NCBI RefSeq assembly: GCF_022770135.1
Contig: NZ_JALEIL010000072.1
Coordinates: forward strand, 1-41,416
Direction: 5' to 3'
DNA: 41,416 nt
Source of the DNA: Anaerococcus sp.
GTDB lineage: Bacteria; Bacillota; Clostridia; Tissierellales; Peptoniphilaceae
Part shown: one piece after another, positions 1 through 8,093 of the stretch
How the letters are laid out: every line of letters begins with the position of its first letter
How positions within the stretch are numbered: the stretch's first letter is position 1
Program-made: the position numbers and the translations under genes
The notes under the pieces: model-generated
Seen by the model: only the letters and a program-made list of their open reading frames with translations
Database searches by the model: none
What the model was told of the DNA's origin: nothing

Positions 1-1049
1 AAAAGACTTGGGGCAAGCTTTCCATAAAGCTCAAAGGACTCTGAGGCAAACCACCTTACATCCTTTTTTATATTATCTCCAAAATAATCCTTGATATTTT
101 CTTTCATTAATCTTGAAAGATCAGGATCATTTATAACAGGATCATATTGTTCATCACCCGTTTCATTGATAAAGTCACATCCATGGGCCTTGGCTATGTT
201 ATTACCTACTATATCTATTTGCTCAATCGCCTTATCTACTTCTTCTCTGTCGAAAAATCTTAGAGTTCCATCGATTGTTACCTTATCTGCTATGACATTA
301 TGAGCACTTCCCCCATGGATCGTAGAAAGACCTAGGGTTACGGTCTTGGTTGGATCTAGCCTATTGACCCAGCTTGATGCCAGGGATTGAATGATTGCAG
401 CTTGGGCAAAGATTGGACTTATCGCAAGGTCGGGTCTTGAGGAGTGGCCTCCGACACCTTTAATAGTAAATCTTGTTCTGATAAAGCCAGCCATAATTGG
501 GCCTTCGTCTATTGCTATTTCTCCTGTCTTTAGAAAACTTGCCAAGTGGTTACCGTAAAAAGCATCTATATTTTCTTTTTCTAATGCCTTAATCATAGGT
601 ATAATTCCACAGCCTGTCTCTTCACCTTCCTCGAAGATAAAGATAATCCTTCCCTTGATTTTGTCCTTATTTTCTACTAGAATCTTCATACTTTCCAGAA
701 GGATTGTCATATGGCCGTCATGGCCGCAAGCGTGAGAAGCCTCTTTATTATCTGATACTGAGTACTTTTCCCTAGTTAAATTGAAGGAGCTTTCACAAAT
801 TGGTAGGGCGTCAATATCGGTTCTAAGACCTAGGGTCTTGCCAGGCCTTCCACTATCTAATACGGCATAAAATCCAGTTGTTGGCACTTCCACTATGGCA
901 AGTCCCAGCTTTTTTACTTCCTCTTTTAAGAATTTACTTGTCTTAAATTCCTTGCCAGAGACTTCTGCCATCCTGTGGAGTTTCCTTCTTGTATCTAATA
1001 TTTTCTTCTTATCTTTTTCTATCTGATCTTTTATTAAAAAATCTTCCAT
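1..1049 (-). CDS. M20-family metal-dependent amidohydrolase (C-terminus beyond window)
   Basis: Predicted zinc/manganese amidohydrolase that removes acyl groups from amino acids or short peptides (hippurate hydrolase / N-acyl-amino-acid amidohydrolase group). Translation from the ATG at 1049 stays open to the window edge, giving about 349 residues of a protein normally near 390-400. The metal-site motif SHACGHDGHMT lies near residue 105, the acidic pair in FEEGEETGCG near residue 135, and a further histidine in GNHLAS; the dimerisation (lid) domain follows around residues 180-290. The start is supported by AGGAGACC six to ten bases upstream. A terminator hairpin sits between it and ridA, so it may depend on read-through or an unseen promoter. 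The exact substrate cannot be told from the sequence. Confidence 0.88.
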   Translation of the reverse strand, partial: MEDFLIKDQIEKDKKKILDTRRKLHRMAEVSGKEFKTSKFLKEEVKKLGLAIVEVPTTGFYAVLDSGRPGKTLGLRTDIDALPICESSFNLTREKYSVSDNKEASHACGHDGHMTILLESMKILVENKDKIKGRIIFIFEEGEETGCGIIPMIKALEKENIDAFYGNHLASFLKTGEIAIDEGPIMAGFIRTRFTIKGVGGHSSRPDLAISPIFAQAAIIQSLASSWVNRLDPTKTVTLGLSTIHGGSAHNVIADKVTIDGTLRFFDREEVDKAIEQIDIVGNNIAKAHGCDFINETGDEQYDPVINDPDLSRLMKENIKDYFGDNIKKDVRWFASESFELYGKLAPSL

Positions 1050-1068
1050 GAGGTCTCCTTTTCTATAT

Positions 1069-1098
1069 AAAAAAACGACAGCTTAAACTGCCGCTTTT
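1069..1098 (-). terminator. Intrinsic terminator after ridA
   Basis: On the minus strand a 7-bp stem GCGGCAG/CTGTCGT (two G-U pairs), extended by flanking A/T pairs and closed by a 6-nt loop, runs straight into a T-tract. It lies between ridA and the ribosome site of the M20 gene, so it would end ridA transcripts or attenuate the M20 gene. Confidence 0.65.
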
Positions 1099-1103
1099 AT
1101 GTT

Positions 1104-1475
1104 TTATAAGCTTGCGATAGCTTCGATTTCTAGTAGACCGTCTTTTGGAAGGTTTGCTACTTCGAATGCTGATCTAGCTGGTTTGTGATCTTTGAAGAAT
1201 TCTGCATATACTTCATCAAATGCCTTGAAGTTGTTGATATCGTTTAAGTAAACAACGCATTTGATAACCTTATCCCTGCTTGATCCAGCTTCTTTTAGGA
1301 TGTTTTCTACATTTTCTAGAGCTTGTTTGGTTGCAGCTTTAATTTCTGTAACTAGCTCTCCTGTTTTTGGATCAAGTGGAAGTTGTCCTGAAGTGAATAC
1401 TAAACTGTCTGTAGCTATACCTTGTACATAGGCTCCTACTGCTTTTGGAGCGTCATTTGTGTTAATTGCTTTCAT
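1104..1475 (-). CDS. ridA: RidA/YjgF family reactive-intermediate deaminase
   Basis: Hydrolyses reactive enamine/imine intermediates (2-aminoacrylate class) released by pyridoxal-phosphate enzymes, protecting cytosolic enzymes. The 123-aa length is normal. Family signatures include TSGQLPLDPKTGELV near residues 28-43, the block VENILKEAGSSRDKVIKCVVYL (about 56-77), PARSAFEV with the substrate-binding arginine near residue 100, and a C-terminal EIEAIA. It is transcribed on its own from a weak promoter at about 1510-1537. It is flanked by the M20 hydrolase and a cell-wall carboxypeptidase, neither of which gives a clear pathway link. RidA trimers form through these conserved surfaces in known members. 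Confidence 0.93.
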   Translation of the reverse strand: MKAINTNDAPKAVGAYVQGIATDSLVFTSGQLPLDPKTGELVTEIKAATKQALENVENILKEAGSSRDKVIKCVVYLNDINNFKAFDEVYAEFFKDHKPARSAFEVANLPKDGLLEIEAIASL

Positions 1476-1509
1476 AAAAACTCCTTAATTTAATTATGTT
1501 TACACTTAT

Positions 1510-1537
1510 ACTATATCGAAAGTCTAAGAAATTACAA
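1510..1537 (-). promoter_or_regulatory. Possible sigma-A promoter of ridA
   Basis: Minus-strand TTGTAA (1537-1532), a 16-bp gap and TATAGT (1515-1510), 35 bases before the ridA start. Both boxes are one or two bases off consensus; it is the best candidate in this short gap. Confidence 0.4.
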
Positions 1538-2536
1538 TCAATTAATCTTCAAATACTCTTCAAGGCTTAAATCATTTTCATAGATTTCTTTGGCGTTTTC
1601 TACTCCAAGGAATCTGAAGTGCCATGGCATAGGTCTGTGATTTGTGCTATCCTCTTTGTCTTCAGGGTATCTTTCTATGAAACCATATTTGTAAGCATTT
1701 TCACAAAGCCACTTGTACTCTTTTGTAGTAGCGAACTTATCGCTGTATTTGCTTCCTTCTGTAAAAAAGTCAAAAGCTTGGCCTAATTGATGCTCGCTTG
1801 TGCCTGGATTTTCGCTATCTACTTCTCCTGCCTCTTTCATCTTTCTTTCTAGGTCGTAATCCCTATAGTCAGAGGCAATCTTGATACTAAGGCCTTCTCT
1901 TTCCATATCTTGGCGCATGGTCTCGAAGGCACGCATGGCGGTCTTATCTAGACCTGGATTAAAATCACTTGGCAAAGGATAGGCCTCGCTTACATAGCTA
2001 ATTCCATTTACAACTTTGATATTTGCTTCAGGGTCTAACTTTTCTAGGCCAAACTTATTGACATAGTAAAAGCTGTCGTCCATTTTGATTTTTGAAAAAC
2101 CATTTTCAGTACCATAATAGGCGACATAATCTCCTTCTTTGATGAACTTTTCTGTCTTGGAATAATCATTTGGATATTGGTAGGCGTACTGGGTCTTGGC
2201 ACACCTTACGTATTCTACTAGATTATCCTCATACTTATCATCAGCAATTTTCTTATCTTCATCTATTGCTATATCCTTAAATCCAGCTTGGGTAGCTATA
2301 TGGATCTTGTCTCCATTAATCTTTACTTCTTTTTCTTCTTCTATATCATCGCTTGCCTCAGCCTGCCTATACTCAGCCGGTCTTTGGATTATAAATTCTT
2401 CTTCAGTGTTTTTAAGAAACTTCGTTCCTAGAACCAGGGCGATAGCCGCAAGACTTGTTAGTAGGAACTTTTTTCTTCTTTTTTTCGCTTGTCTTCTCTT
2501 TTTTCTCTTTAATTCTCTGATACCTCTGTTAGACAT
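1538..2536 (-). CDS. Membrane-anchored D,D-/L,D-carboxypeptidase, VanY/LdcB type, with SH3-like domain
   Basis: Peptidoglycan peptidase expected to trim stem peptides outside the cell. The 332-aa protein starts with a very basic tail (RELKRKKRRQAKKRRKK) and one membrane segment near residues 25-42, so it is a type II membrane protein. An SH3-like segment follows at about 108-165. The M15B peptidase domain covers about 190-330. It shows SDYRDYDLE, then GTSEHQLGQAFDF, which supplies the histidine and aspartate zinc ligands, and PWHFRFLG, which supplies the third ligand. Many homologues have EPWH; here it is MPWH. An extended -10 promoter lies at 2664-2672, so it is separate from the ppk1 operon. 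D,D- versus L,D-specificity cannot be decided here. Confidence 0.85.
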   Translation of the reverse strand: MSNRGIRELKRKKRRQAKKRRKKFLLTSLAAIALVLGTKFLKNTEEEFIIQRPAEYRQAEASDDIEEEKEVKINGDKIHIATQAGFKDIAIDEDKKIADDKYEDNLVEYVRCAKTQYAYQYPNDYSKTEKFIKEGDYVAYYGTENGFSKIKMDDSFYYVNKFGLEKLDPEANIKVVNGISYVSEAYPLPSDFNPGLDKTAMRAFETMRQDMEREGLSIKIASDYRDYDLERKMKEAGEVDSENPGTSEHQLGQAFDFFTEGSKYSDKFATTKEYKWLCENAYKYGFIERYPEDKEDSTNHRPMPWHFRFLGVENAKEIYENDLSLEEYLKIN

Positions 2537-2663
2537 AACCTTCCTCTATTTATTTCAATATTTTGTCTTTTGTAAAGTCTAAGGGATAAGCAATCATTTG
2601 TCTAGATTCATAAATATATTTCAACTTACAAATCTTGCTTTAGATTGCTAAATTCTTATATTT

Positions 2664-2672
2664 ATTATAACA
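2664..2672 (-). promoter_or_regulatory. Extended -10 promoter for the carboxypeptidase gene
   Basis: Minus-strand TGTTATAAT is a perfect extended -10 element (TGnTATAAT) about 130 bases before the gene start. No good -35 is seen, as is usual for extended -10 promoters. The rest of the 365-base gap 2537-2901 is AT-rich and holds no gene. Confidence 0.5.
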
Positions 2673-2819
2673 TGTAAAGGGAAAAAAATACAGCCCTATT
2701 TCAAGTATTTTTAGACTTTCTGGAAGATTTTTCAAATATTTCGTGAAAAAAATATTATTTCCTTTTAATTTTATAAATTCCACCCATTTATGAAAGCTTT
2801 TACTTAAAATCTAAAAGAA

Positions 2820-2898
2820 AAACTGCTATAAAAAGAAATCAAATCTCTAAGAAAATATTAAAATTTTTCTACAAGATGATTAATTTTTATAACAGTTT
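2820..2898 (-). terminator. Long inverted repeat after ppk1, probable terminator
   Basis: A 15-base arm at 2820-2834 is the reverse complement of 2884-2898 at 14 of 15 positions, and the odd pair is G-U in minus-strand RNA. The 49-base loop is unusually long. The minus-strand 3' arm is followed by TTTTTCTTTT, so it could end the ispE-ppk1 transcript. Confidence 0.4.
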
Positions 2899-2901
2899 AA
2901 T

Positions 2902-5088
2902 TTATGAAAATAATTTCCCTAAGAAATAACCTAGTTTCCACTTAAAAGTTTTCTCTTTTTCCTTAGAAGTCTTATGCGCTCTTTTTTGTCCTATGGCATC
3001 TTCCTTCTTGCTAGTCGTCTCTTCAATATTTTTTTCTTCGCTTCTTTTTCTTGTAATTTCTATTAGTTTTTCTTGAGCTATTAGGTTTTTCTTATTTTCT
3101 AGCTTGTAGTAATTCCCATCCGGTCCTAATTGTCTGATTTTGACATCGTCCGCAAACATTATATCAAGGAAATCTAGGATTCTTTTTTTGATTGTAGAAT
3201 CATTTATAGGAACCGCTACCTCCATTCTATTTCTGATATTTCTTGTCATGAAATCCGCTGATGAGATAAATAACTTTATCCTACCTTCCTTGCCAAATTG
3301 ATAGATTCTATGGTGTTCTAAAAATCTACCTACAACTTGATAGATCCTGATATTTTCCGTCTTTCCTTTAATTCCTGGAAGAATACAGGTAATTCCCCTG
3401 ACCATCATATCAATTTTGACACCCTTATTGCTCGCTTCAGATAACTTATCTATAAGTTTCCTATCAGAGATTGAATTCATCTTTAGCCTAATGTAGCCTT
3501 CTCCTGTTTCTTCTTGGACTCTAATTTCTTCATCTATTAGCTTATCCAAGCCTTCCTGCATAGATTTAGGGCTTACCATCAGATACTTATAATCTCCTTC
3601 GAGATTCCCTATAAGGATATTGTCAAAGATCTCCTTGGCTTCTTTTCCTATGTCGGGATTTGCTGTCATAAAGGAGAAATCTGTGTAAAGCTTGGCGGTC
3701 TTTTCATTATAGTTTCCTGTTGCTACTTGGGTAATATAGCTAATCTTGTCATTTGAATCGACCTTTGTGATAAGGCAGACCTTGGAGTGGGTCTTGTAAT
3801 TTTCAAAACCATATACCACATTACATCCCGCCTTCTCAAGTCTTGATGACCAAAGGATGTTGTTATCTTCATCGAATCTTGCCCTAAGTTCCATCAAGAC
3901 TATGACATCTTTCCCATTTTCACTAGCCCTAATCAAGGCTTTGGCAATCTCACTTTCCTTGGCTATTCTGTACAAGGTAATCTTTATAGATATTACATCA
4001 GGATCCGTGCTAGCTTCGTCAAGGAGCTTAATTACAGGATCCATTGACTCGTATGGATAGGAAAGGAGCTTATCACTCTCTTCTATTTGACTTATGACAG
4101 ATTTATTATCATCTATAAAGTACGAGCTTTGTGGGCTAAATTCTTCATAGCTATGATTTTTCCTAAAGTCCTCTGGCAAGTCACTTATTAGATCAAAGAT
4201 AAAATCCGACTGGATGAGAGATTTAGTCACGAAGATTGATTCTTTGCCCAGTTTAAATTGTTTAGTTAAAAACTTGATAGAATCATCATCTAAGTCTCTG
4301 TCAACTTCTACCCTTACAGGCTGAAGTCTCTTTCTTTTCCTAAGCTTTCCCATCATATAGTCCCTAAAGTCCTGTTCGACCTCGTAGTCATCATCATTGA
4401 AATTGATATCTGCATTCCTAGTCAAGGAAAGAGCGTAGGACTTTTCGATTTTATACTTATAGAAAAGCTCTCCAGCAAAATTTTCTATAATATCTTCCAG
4501 TAGGACAAAGTGATTGTCAGATAATTTTAAATATCTAGGAAGTCTATCTGGAAGATAAATAATACCTATCTTATCCCTTCTTTTCTTTTCTGAAGCAACT
4601 AAGTCAAAGATTATAACTATGGATAGATTGGCAAGTCTAGGAAAAGGATGGGTCCTATCTATCAACTGAAAATTTAATATAGGCTCAATCTTGCTATCGA
4701 AATAATTCTTACAAGATATAAGGTCCTTCTCATTTAGGTCAGATATCTTAGATATCCTCACTCCCTCTCTTTTAAGATCTTCTAGGATATCGAAATATAC
4801 CTCATCTTTCTTGGCATAGGATTTGGGTAAAATCTCTAGGACCTTGTCGATTTGCTCCTTAGGGCTTAAGCCAGATTTAGAATCTATGGCCTGTTTGGAT
4901 AGACCTGATAGGTCGGTAAGAGAACCAATCCTCACCATAAAAAACTCTTCTAAATTAGTATCAAAGATAGATAAAAATTTGAGTCTCTCAAGCAGGGGAA
5001 CAGACTTATCTGCTGCCTCCTCTAAAACCCTATCGTTAAATTTGAGCCATGATAGCTCCCTGTTTTGTGTAAAAGATACGTCTTTCAT
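2902..5088 (-). CDS. ppk1: Polyphosphate kinase 1
   Basis: Makes inorganic polyphosphate from ATP terminal phosphate, reversibly. At 728 aa it has full family length. The N domain starts with FTQNRELSWLKFNDRVLEEA at residues 6-25. The two catalytic phospholipase-D-like domains carry the histidine that is phosphorylated in known members (YKTHSKVCLITK, about residue 430) and the second conserved histidine (FLEHHRIYQFG, about residue 590). The last 50 residues are a lysine/glutamate-rich tail not needed by the fold. It is the last gene of ispE-murI-ppx-ppk1. Its ribosome site AGAAAGGAAA lies inside the final codons of ppx, one base separates stop from start, so the two are probably translationally coupled. 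Confidence 0.97.
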   Translation of the reverse strand: MKDVSFTQNRELSWLKFNDRVLEEAADKSVPLLERLKFLSIFDTNLEEFFMVRIGSLTDLSGLSKQAIDSKSGLSPKEQIDKVLEILPKSYAKKDEVYFDILEDLKREGVRISKISDLNEKDLISCKNYFDSKIEPILNFQLIDRTHPFPRLANLSIVIIFDLVASEKKRRDKIGIIYLPDRLPRYLKLSDNHFVLLEDIIENFAGELFYKYKIEKSYALSLTRNADINFNDDDYEVEQDFRDYMMGKLRKRKRLQPVRVEVDRDLDDDSIKFLTKQFKLGKESIFVTKSLIQSDFIFDLISDLPEDFRKNHSYEEFSPQSSYFIDDNKSVISQIEESDKLLSYPYESMDPVIKLLDEASTDPDVISIKITLYRIAKESEIAKALIRASENGKDVIVLMELRARFDEDNNILWSSRLEKAGCNVVYGFENYKTHSKVCLITKVDSNDKISYITQVATGNYNEKTAKLYTDFSFMTANPDIGKEAKEIFDNILIGNLEGDYKYLMVSPKSMQEGLDKLIDEEIRVQEETGEGYIRLKMNSISDRKLIDKLSEASNKGVKIDMMVRGITCILPGIKGKTENIRIYQVVGRFLEHHRIYQFGKEGRIKLFISSADFMTRNIRNRMEVAVPINDSTIKKRILDFLDIMFADDVKIRQLGPDGNYYKLENKKNLIAQEKLIEITRKRSEEKNIEETTSKKEDAIGQKRAHKTSKEKEKTFKWKLGYFLGKLFS

Positions 5089-5089
5089 A

Positions 5090-5995
5090 TTATTTCCTTT
5101 CTAATAACTTGCTATACACGTACCCTTCCCTAACGCCTGTTTGGCTGATATTTATTTCATTTACATAAAAATATTTTGCTAATCTATTTAAAATAACCAT
5201 ACCAGGAATCAAAGTGTGAACCCTATCTGGTTTTATCTCAAGAATCCTATCAAGGACTTCTCTATCATCCATTTCCAAAATCTCTTTGACCATCTTGTTA
5301 AACTTCTTGGCTTCCATGGTAGAGTTATAATTTGAAAGTTTGTAATATTCATTATAAAACTTAAGAGAGGCCCTAGCAGACCCACCTACAGCAGCTAGAT
5401 TATTTTGCTTTTCCCTATACATCTTGTTTTCTGCTAGGAGAAGCTTGACTGCATTATCTATTGCCTTTTTCTCCTTCTTGTTAGTAAACAAGCCCGTTAC
5501 ATAATCGTTGAAGGCTGATAAAGATCCTATAGATAGGGAGGTAGATTTAATTACCTTTCCTTGATCGATTATTACAACTTCGGATGAACCTCCGCCGATA
5601 TCTGTCAAAATACCCTCACTGACATCAACCGACTTACTCGCTCCTATAAAGGAAAGCCTCGCCTCATCTTCTCCCGAAAGAATCTCAATTTCTAGTCCTA
5701 ACTCATCCTTTACCCTCCTAAGGATCTCAGACCTGTTGGCAACATCTCTAATGGTCGCTGTTGCGAAAGGATGGATGCTATCTATATCATCAAAGTTTGA
5801 AATGATGGAATTAAATCTCCTCAAAGTCGCAATCAGCCTATCGATACCCTTTTCGGTAAGATTTCCCTTCTTGACATAATTTCTAAGAGAGGCTTGCTCT
5901 TTCTCACTAAAAAGATGAATAGCCTTATCCTCAACCTGCTTATAAACTGACAACCTAACTGTATTACTTCCGATATCCATTATTGCATAAATCAT
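5090..5995 (-). CDS. ppx: Exopolyphosphatase / Ppx-GppA phosphatase
   Basis: Releases phosphate from polyphosphate ends (or hydrolyses pppGpp) and belongs to the ASKHA sugar-kinase/actin fold. The N-terminal phosphate loop reads MDIGSNTVRLSVY (residues 6-18) and the second loop LTDIGGGSSEVVII is near residue 135. With 301 aa it has the two ASKHA lobes but lacks the C-terminal HD-like domain of the 500-aa E. coli enzyme, matching the short Ppx form. The start overlaps the end of murI by four bases (ATGA). The pairing with ppk1 one base downstream argues for polyphosphate as the real substrate. Confidence 0.92.
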   Translation of the reverse strand: MIYAIMDIGSNTVRLSVYKQVEDKAIHLFSEKEQASLRNYVKKGNLTEKGIDRLIATLRRFNSIISNFDDIDSIHPFATATIRDVANRSEILRRVKDELGLEIEILSGEDEARLSFIGASKSVDVSEGILTDIGGGSSEVVIIDQGKVIKSTSLSIGSLSAFNDYVTGLFTNKKEKKAIDNAVKLLLAENKMYREKQNNLAAVGGSARASLKFYNEYYKLSNYNSTMEAKKFNKMVKEILEMDDREVLDRILEIKPDRVHTLIPGMVILNRLAKYFYVNEINISQTGVREGYVYSKLLERK

Positions 5996-6744
5996 AAGCC
6001 CTCCTTGATGTAATTTAGCTTATAGGGAAATTCTATGAGTTTTGGTATCAAATTCTCTGTGGCGGGAGTCTTCTTGGACATAAATATATTAATATCCAAA
6101 TCATCACTCGCACTTACTAGACTCTGGCTTAAAAAGATTGCAGGATCAATAATATTTGCCTTATAATCTAGCCTTCTCTCGATGTTCTCCCTTATTATAG
6201 GATAATGGGTGCAGGCTAGGAGGATATTTTCGATTTTCTTATCATTGGCAATCTTTATATAGGAATCTATGTATTCGTTTAACTTCTTATCATCTTTCTT
6301 ATCAGCCTCTATCAAATCGACAAGCTTACTTGCAGCAACCTCATAGACTATATTTCGGGGATTTTTTTCTAGATTCTTCTTATAAAAATGACTGTTTATG
6401 GTAGTCTCAGTCCCTAAAACCAGGAATTTGCCTTGGTATTTCTCACTAGCCTTAAGGGCAAGTTCTGTTATGGGAATAAATTTCTTGTCGTATTTTTCTC
6501 TAAGAAAATCAGTTACAGTAACAGAAAGAGTGTTGCAAGCTATGACATAATAGTCTATATCAAACTTTTCTAGAAAATCTACTATATCAGCAGAAAATCT
6601 TCTAAGCTCTTCTTCGCTCCTTCCCCCATAGGGAACTCTTAGGCTATCTCCGAAATAAAAATACTGGCTCTTGTTCGTTTTGGCAAGCTCCCTAAGGACA
6701 GTAAGACCTCCGAGGCCTGAATCAAAAACTCCAATCCTAGTCAT
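5992..6744 (-). CDS. murI: Glutamate racemase
   Basis: Interconverts L- and D-glutamate to supply D-Glu for peptidoglycan; cofactor-free. The 250-aa protein shows IGVFDSGLGGLTVLREL at residues 4-20 with the conserved Asp-Ser, FGDSLRVPYGGRS near residue 31, and the two catalytic cysteines in ACNTLSVT (about 70) and LLACTHYPI (about 180). It overlaps ispE upstream by eight bases and ppx downstream by four, so it is an internal member of a coupled operon. The wall-precursor role fits neighbouring ispE, which feeds the undecaprenyl carrier. Confidence 0.96.
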   Translation of the reverse strand: MTRIGVFDSGLGGLTVLRELAKTNKSQYFYFGDSLRVPYGGRSEEELRRFSADIVDFLEKFDIDYYVIACNTLSVTVTDFLREKYDKKFIPITELALKASEKYQGKFLVLGTETTINSHFYKKNLEKNPRNIVYEVAASKLVDLIEADKKDDKKLNEYIDSYIKIANDKKIENILLACTHYPIIRENIERRLDYKANIIDPAIFLSQSLVSASDDLDINIFMSKKTPATENLIPKLIEFPYKLNYIKEGL

Positions 6745-7573
6745 CTACTAACTCCACTTTCTCTACGAACTTATATTTACCGGAGAGCTTATCATAGGCA
6801 AATTCCAGGCTCTTATCATCAGTGAAAACCCCAAAGACACTAGCCCCAGACCCACTTACGAGGGCCTTTTCCGCTCCGATATCTTCAAGCCTTGAGCAAA
6901 TTTCCCTAATATGAGGGAAGTTTTCAAATATTACATCCTCCATAACATTTCTAAAGCCAGAAATAGCAGACTTTTCTCCCTTGTGGAGCTTTTCAATAAT
7001 TTCACTAGTATCGATAACTCCATAATCGCCTAGTCTCTTGTAAACAAAGGCAGAAGAAATCTCAGTCCCGTCATTTATAAGAAGTAGCTTCATCTTCAGC
7101 TTGTTGGTAAAAGGAGTGAGTATTTCTCCAATACCTTGGGCTCTGGCATTTGATTCTAAGAAGAAGAATGGAATATCCGCTCCTAGCCTTTTGCCAAGAC
7201 TCATCTTCTCATCAAGAGTTAGACCTAAATCCCAAAGCTTATCAAGTCCCTTGATCATCTCCGCTGCATCAGTAGAGCCTCCAGCAAGACCTGCCGCTAG
7301 GGGAATATTCTTGATCAAAGTCACATCGACTCCATTTTCATCCACCCTATCTTTAAGCAAGTCCCAAGCCTTGTATATAAGATTGTCCTCAAGGGCGCAG
7401 ATATCAGGTAAATTTGTTTCGTAATTAAATTTGTTTTCTTTATTTTTCTTTATAATCAATTTATCAAACAGATTAATCCTAACCATAATACTATCGATCT
7501 CGTGATAACCATCATCTCTTTTCAATAGACTATCTAGGGTAAGATTAACCTTAGCATAACATTTTCTTTCCAT
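6737..7573 (-). CDS. ispE: 4-diphosphocytidyl-2-C-methyl-D-erythritol kinase
   Basis: ATP-dependent kinase of the methylerythritol-phosphate route to isoprenoids. It is a 278-aa GHMP kinase: the N-terminal CYAKVNLTLDSLLKRDDGYHEID block carries the substrate site, the glycine-rich ATP loop IPLAAGLAGGSTDAA sits around residues 90-105 (GLAGGST where many enzymes have GLGGGSS), and the C-terminal GSGASVFGVF motif is near residue 240. It is the first gene of the ispE-murI-ppx-ppk1 operon, driven by an extended -10 element just upstream. Its presence indicates that the organism makes isoprenoids by the MEP route. Confidence 0.96.
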   Translation of the reverse strand: MERKCYAKVNLTLDSLLKRDDGYHEIDSIMVRINLFDKLIIKKNKENKFNYETNLPDICALEDNLIYKAWDLLKDRVDENGVDVTLIKNIPLAAGLAGGSTDAAEMIKGLDKLWDLGLTLDEKMSLGKRLGADIPFFFLESNARAQGIGEILTPFTNKLKMKLLLINDGTEISSAFVYKRLGDYGVIDTSEIIEKLHKGEKSAISGFRNVMEDVIFENFPHIREICSRLEDIGAEKALVSGSGASVFGVFTDDKSLEFAYDKLSGKYKFVEKVELVDD

Positions 7574-7588
7574 AATTACCTCTAATTT

Positions 7589-7597
7589 ATTATATCA
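7589..7597 (-). promoter_or_regulatory. Extended -10 promoter of the ispE operon
   Basis: Minus-strand TGATATAAT matches TGnTATAAT exactly, 16-24 bases before the ispE start, with AGAGG as ribosome site between. No convincing -35 is present. The short 5' leader has no visible structure. Confidence 0.5.
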
Positions 7598-7733
7598 TAA
7601 GTAGGAAGATTTCGTATTGGGAAATTGTAAAGATTAACTTATACTTATATCTATAAAATCAAAATTCCTAATCAAAGGACTTACCAATGAAGGAGTTTCT
7701 AGAAAAATCATTTATTTTGAAAGATAAAATAAC

Positions 7734-7755
7734 TTTTGCCCACATTTTACCCACA
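7734..7755. repeat. Two abutting 11-bp direct repeats
   Basis: TTTTGCCCACA (7734-7744) is followed directly by TTTTACCCACA (7745-7755), one mismatch, one helical turn apart. They lie about 200 bases downstream of the tRNA-Leu 3' end in gene-free DNA. Such phased repeats resemble arm-type binding sites of tyrosine integrases, but no integrase gene is in the window. Confidence 0.4.
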
Positions 7756-7758
7756 TGA

Positions 7759-7786
7759 AAAAAGCAGGACTGACCTCCTGCTTTTT
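7759..7786. terminator. Bidirectional intrinsic terminator
   Basis: Perfect 11-bp stem AAAAAGCAGGA/TCCTGCTTTTT with a 6-base loop, giving a T-tract on either strand. It lies in the 377-base gene-free gap between ispE and the tRNA. A second weaker hairpin (CACAAAG 7824-7830 with CTTTGTG 7839-7845) stands next to it. Nothing else was recognised in 7600-7920. Confidence 0.7.
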
Positions 7787-7920
7787 GTATGCCCATTTGG
7801 GATATGTTGTTATTCACTAATATCACAAAGTCTGAAAGCTTTGTGGCTTTATTAAGAGGTGGCTTCTCTTGAGATTATTATATTTTAATAATCTTTAAAA
7901 TCAAGGTATAAAGGGCAAAC

Positions 7921-7946
7921 AAAAAGCACCTCACTTATAAGGTGCT
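7921..7946 (-). terminator. Terminator of tRNA-Leu
   Basis: Minus-strand stem AGCACC/GGTGCT with a 10-base loop followed by TTTTTGTTT, starting five bases after the encoded CCA end of the tRNA. Confidence 0.75.
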
Positions 7947-7950
7947 GATT

Positions 7951-8041
7951 TGGTGCGGGATAGAAGACTTGAACTTCCACGACCTTAAAACCGGTCACAA
8001 GATCCTTAGTCTTGCGCGTCTGCCAATTCCGCCAATCCCGC
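7951..8041 (-). tRNA. tRNA-Leu, anticodon AAG
   Basis: A 91-nt class II tRNA read from the sequence by hand. Acceptor stem GCGGGAT pairs with ATCCCGC, discriminator A, CCA encoded at 7953-7951. The D-arm GCG/CGC carries GAATTGGCAGA; the anticodon stem CAAGA/TCTTG encloses loop CTAAGGA, so the anticodon is AAG (8007-8005), reading CUU and, if A34 becomes inosine, CUC and CUA. The long variable arm GACC/GGTC and discriminator A fit leucine. The T-arm GGAAG/CTTCT has one G-U pair and loop TTCAAGT. An A34 leucine tRNA is uncommon outside some Firmicutes. Confidence 0.95.
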
Positions 8042-8058
8042 TCGTGTATTACTTTTAT

Positions 8059-8087
8059 ATAATACACTTATTTTTTTCTTTTGTCAA
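8059..8087 (-). promoter_or_regulatory. Promoter of tRNA-Leu
   Basis: Minus-strand consensus -35 TTGACA (8087-8082), exactly 17 bp, then TATTAT (8064-8059), 17 bases before the mature 5' end. It abuts the stop codon of the upstream ATPase gene, with no terminator between. Confidence 0.8.
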
Positions 8088-8093
8088 GTTTTT

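Noticed and set aside
7885..8067. A 60-codon leftward reading frame
   Set aside because: It covers the tRNA-Leu and its terminator; it has no ribosome site and is a chance frame.
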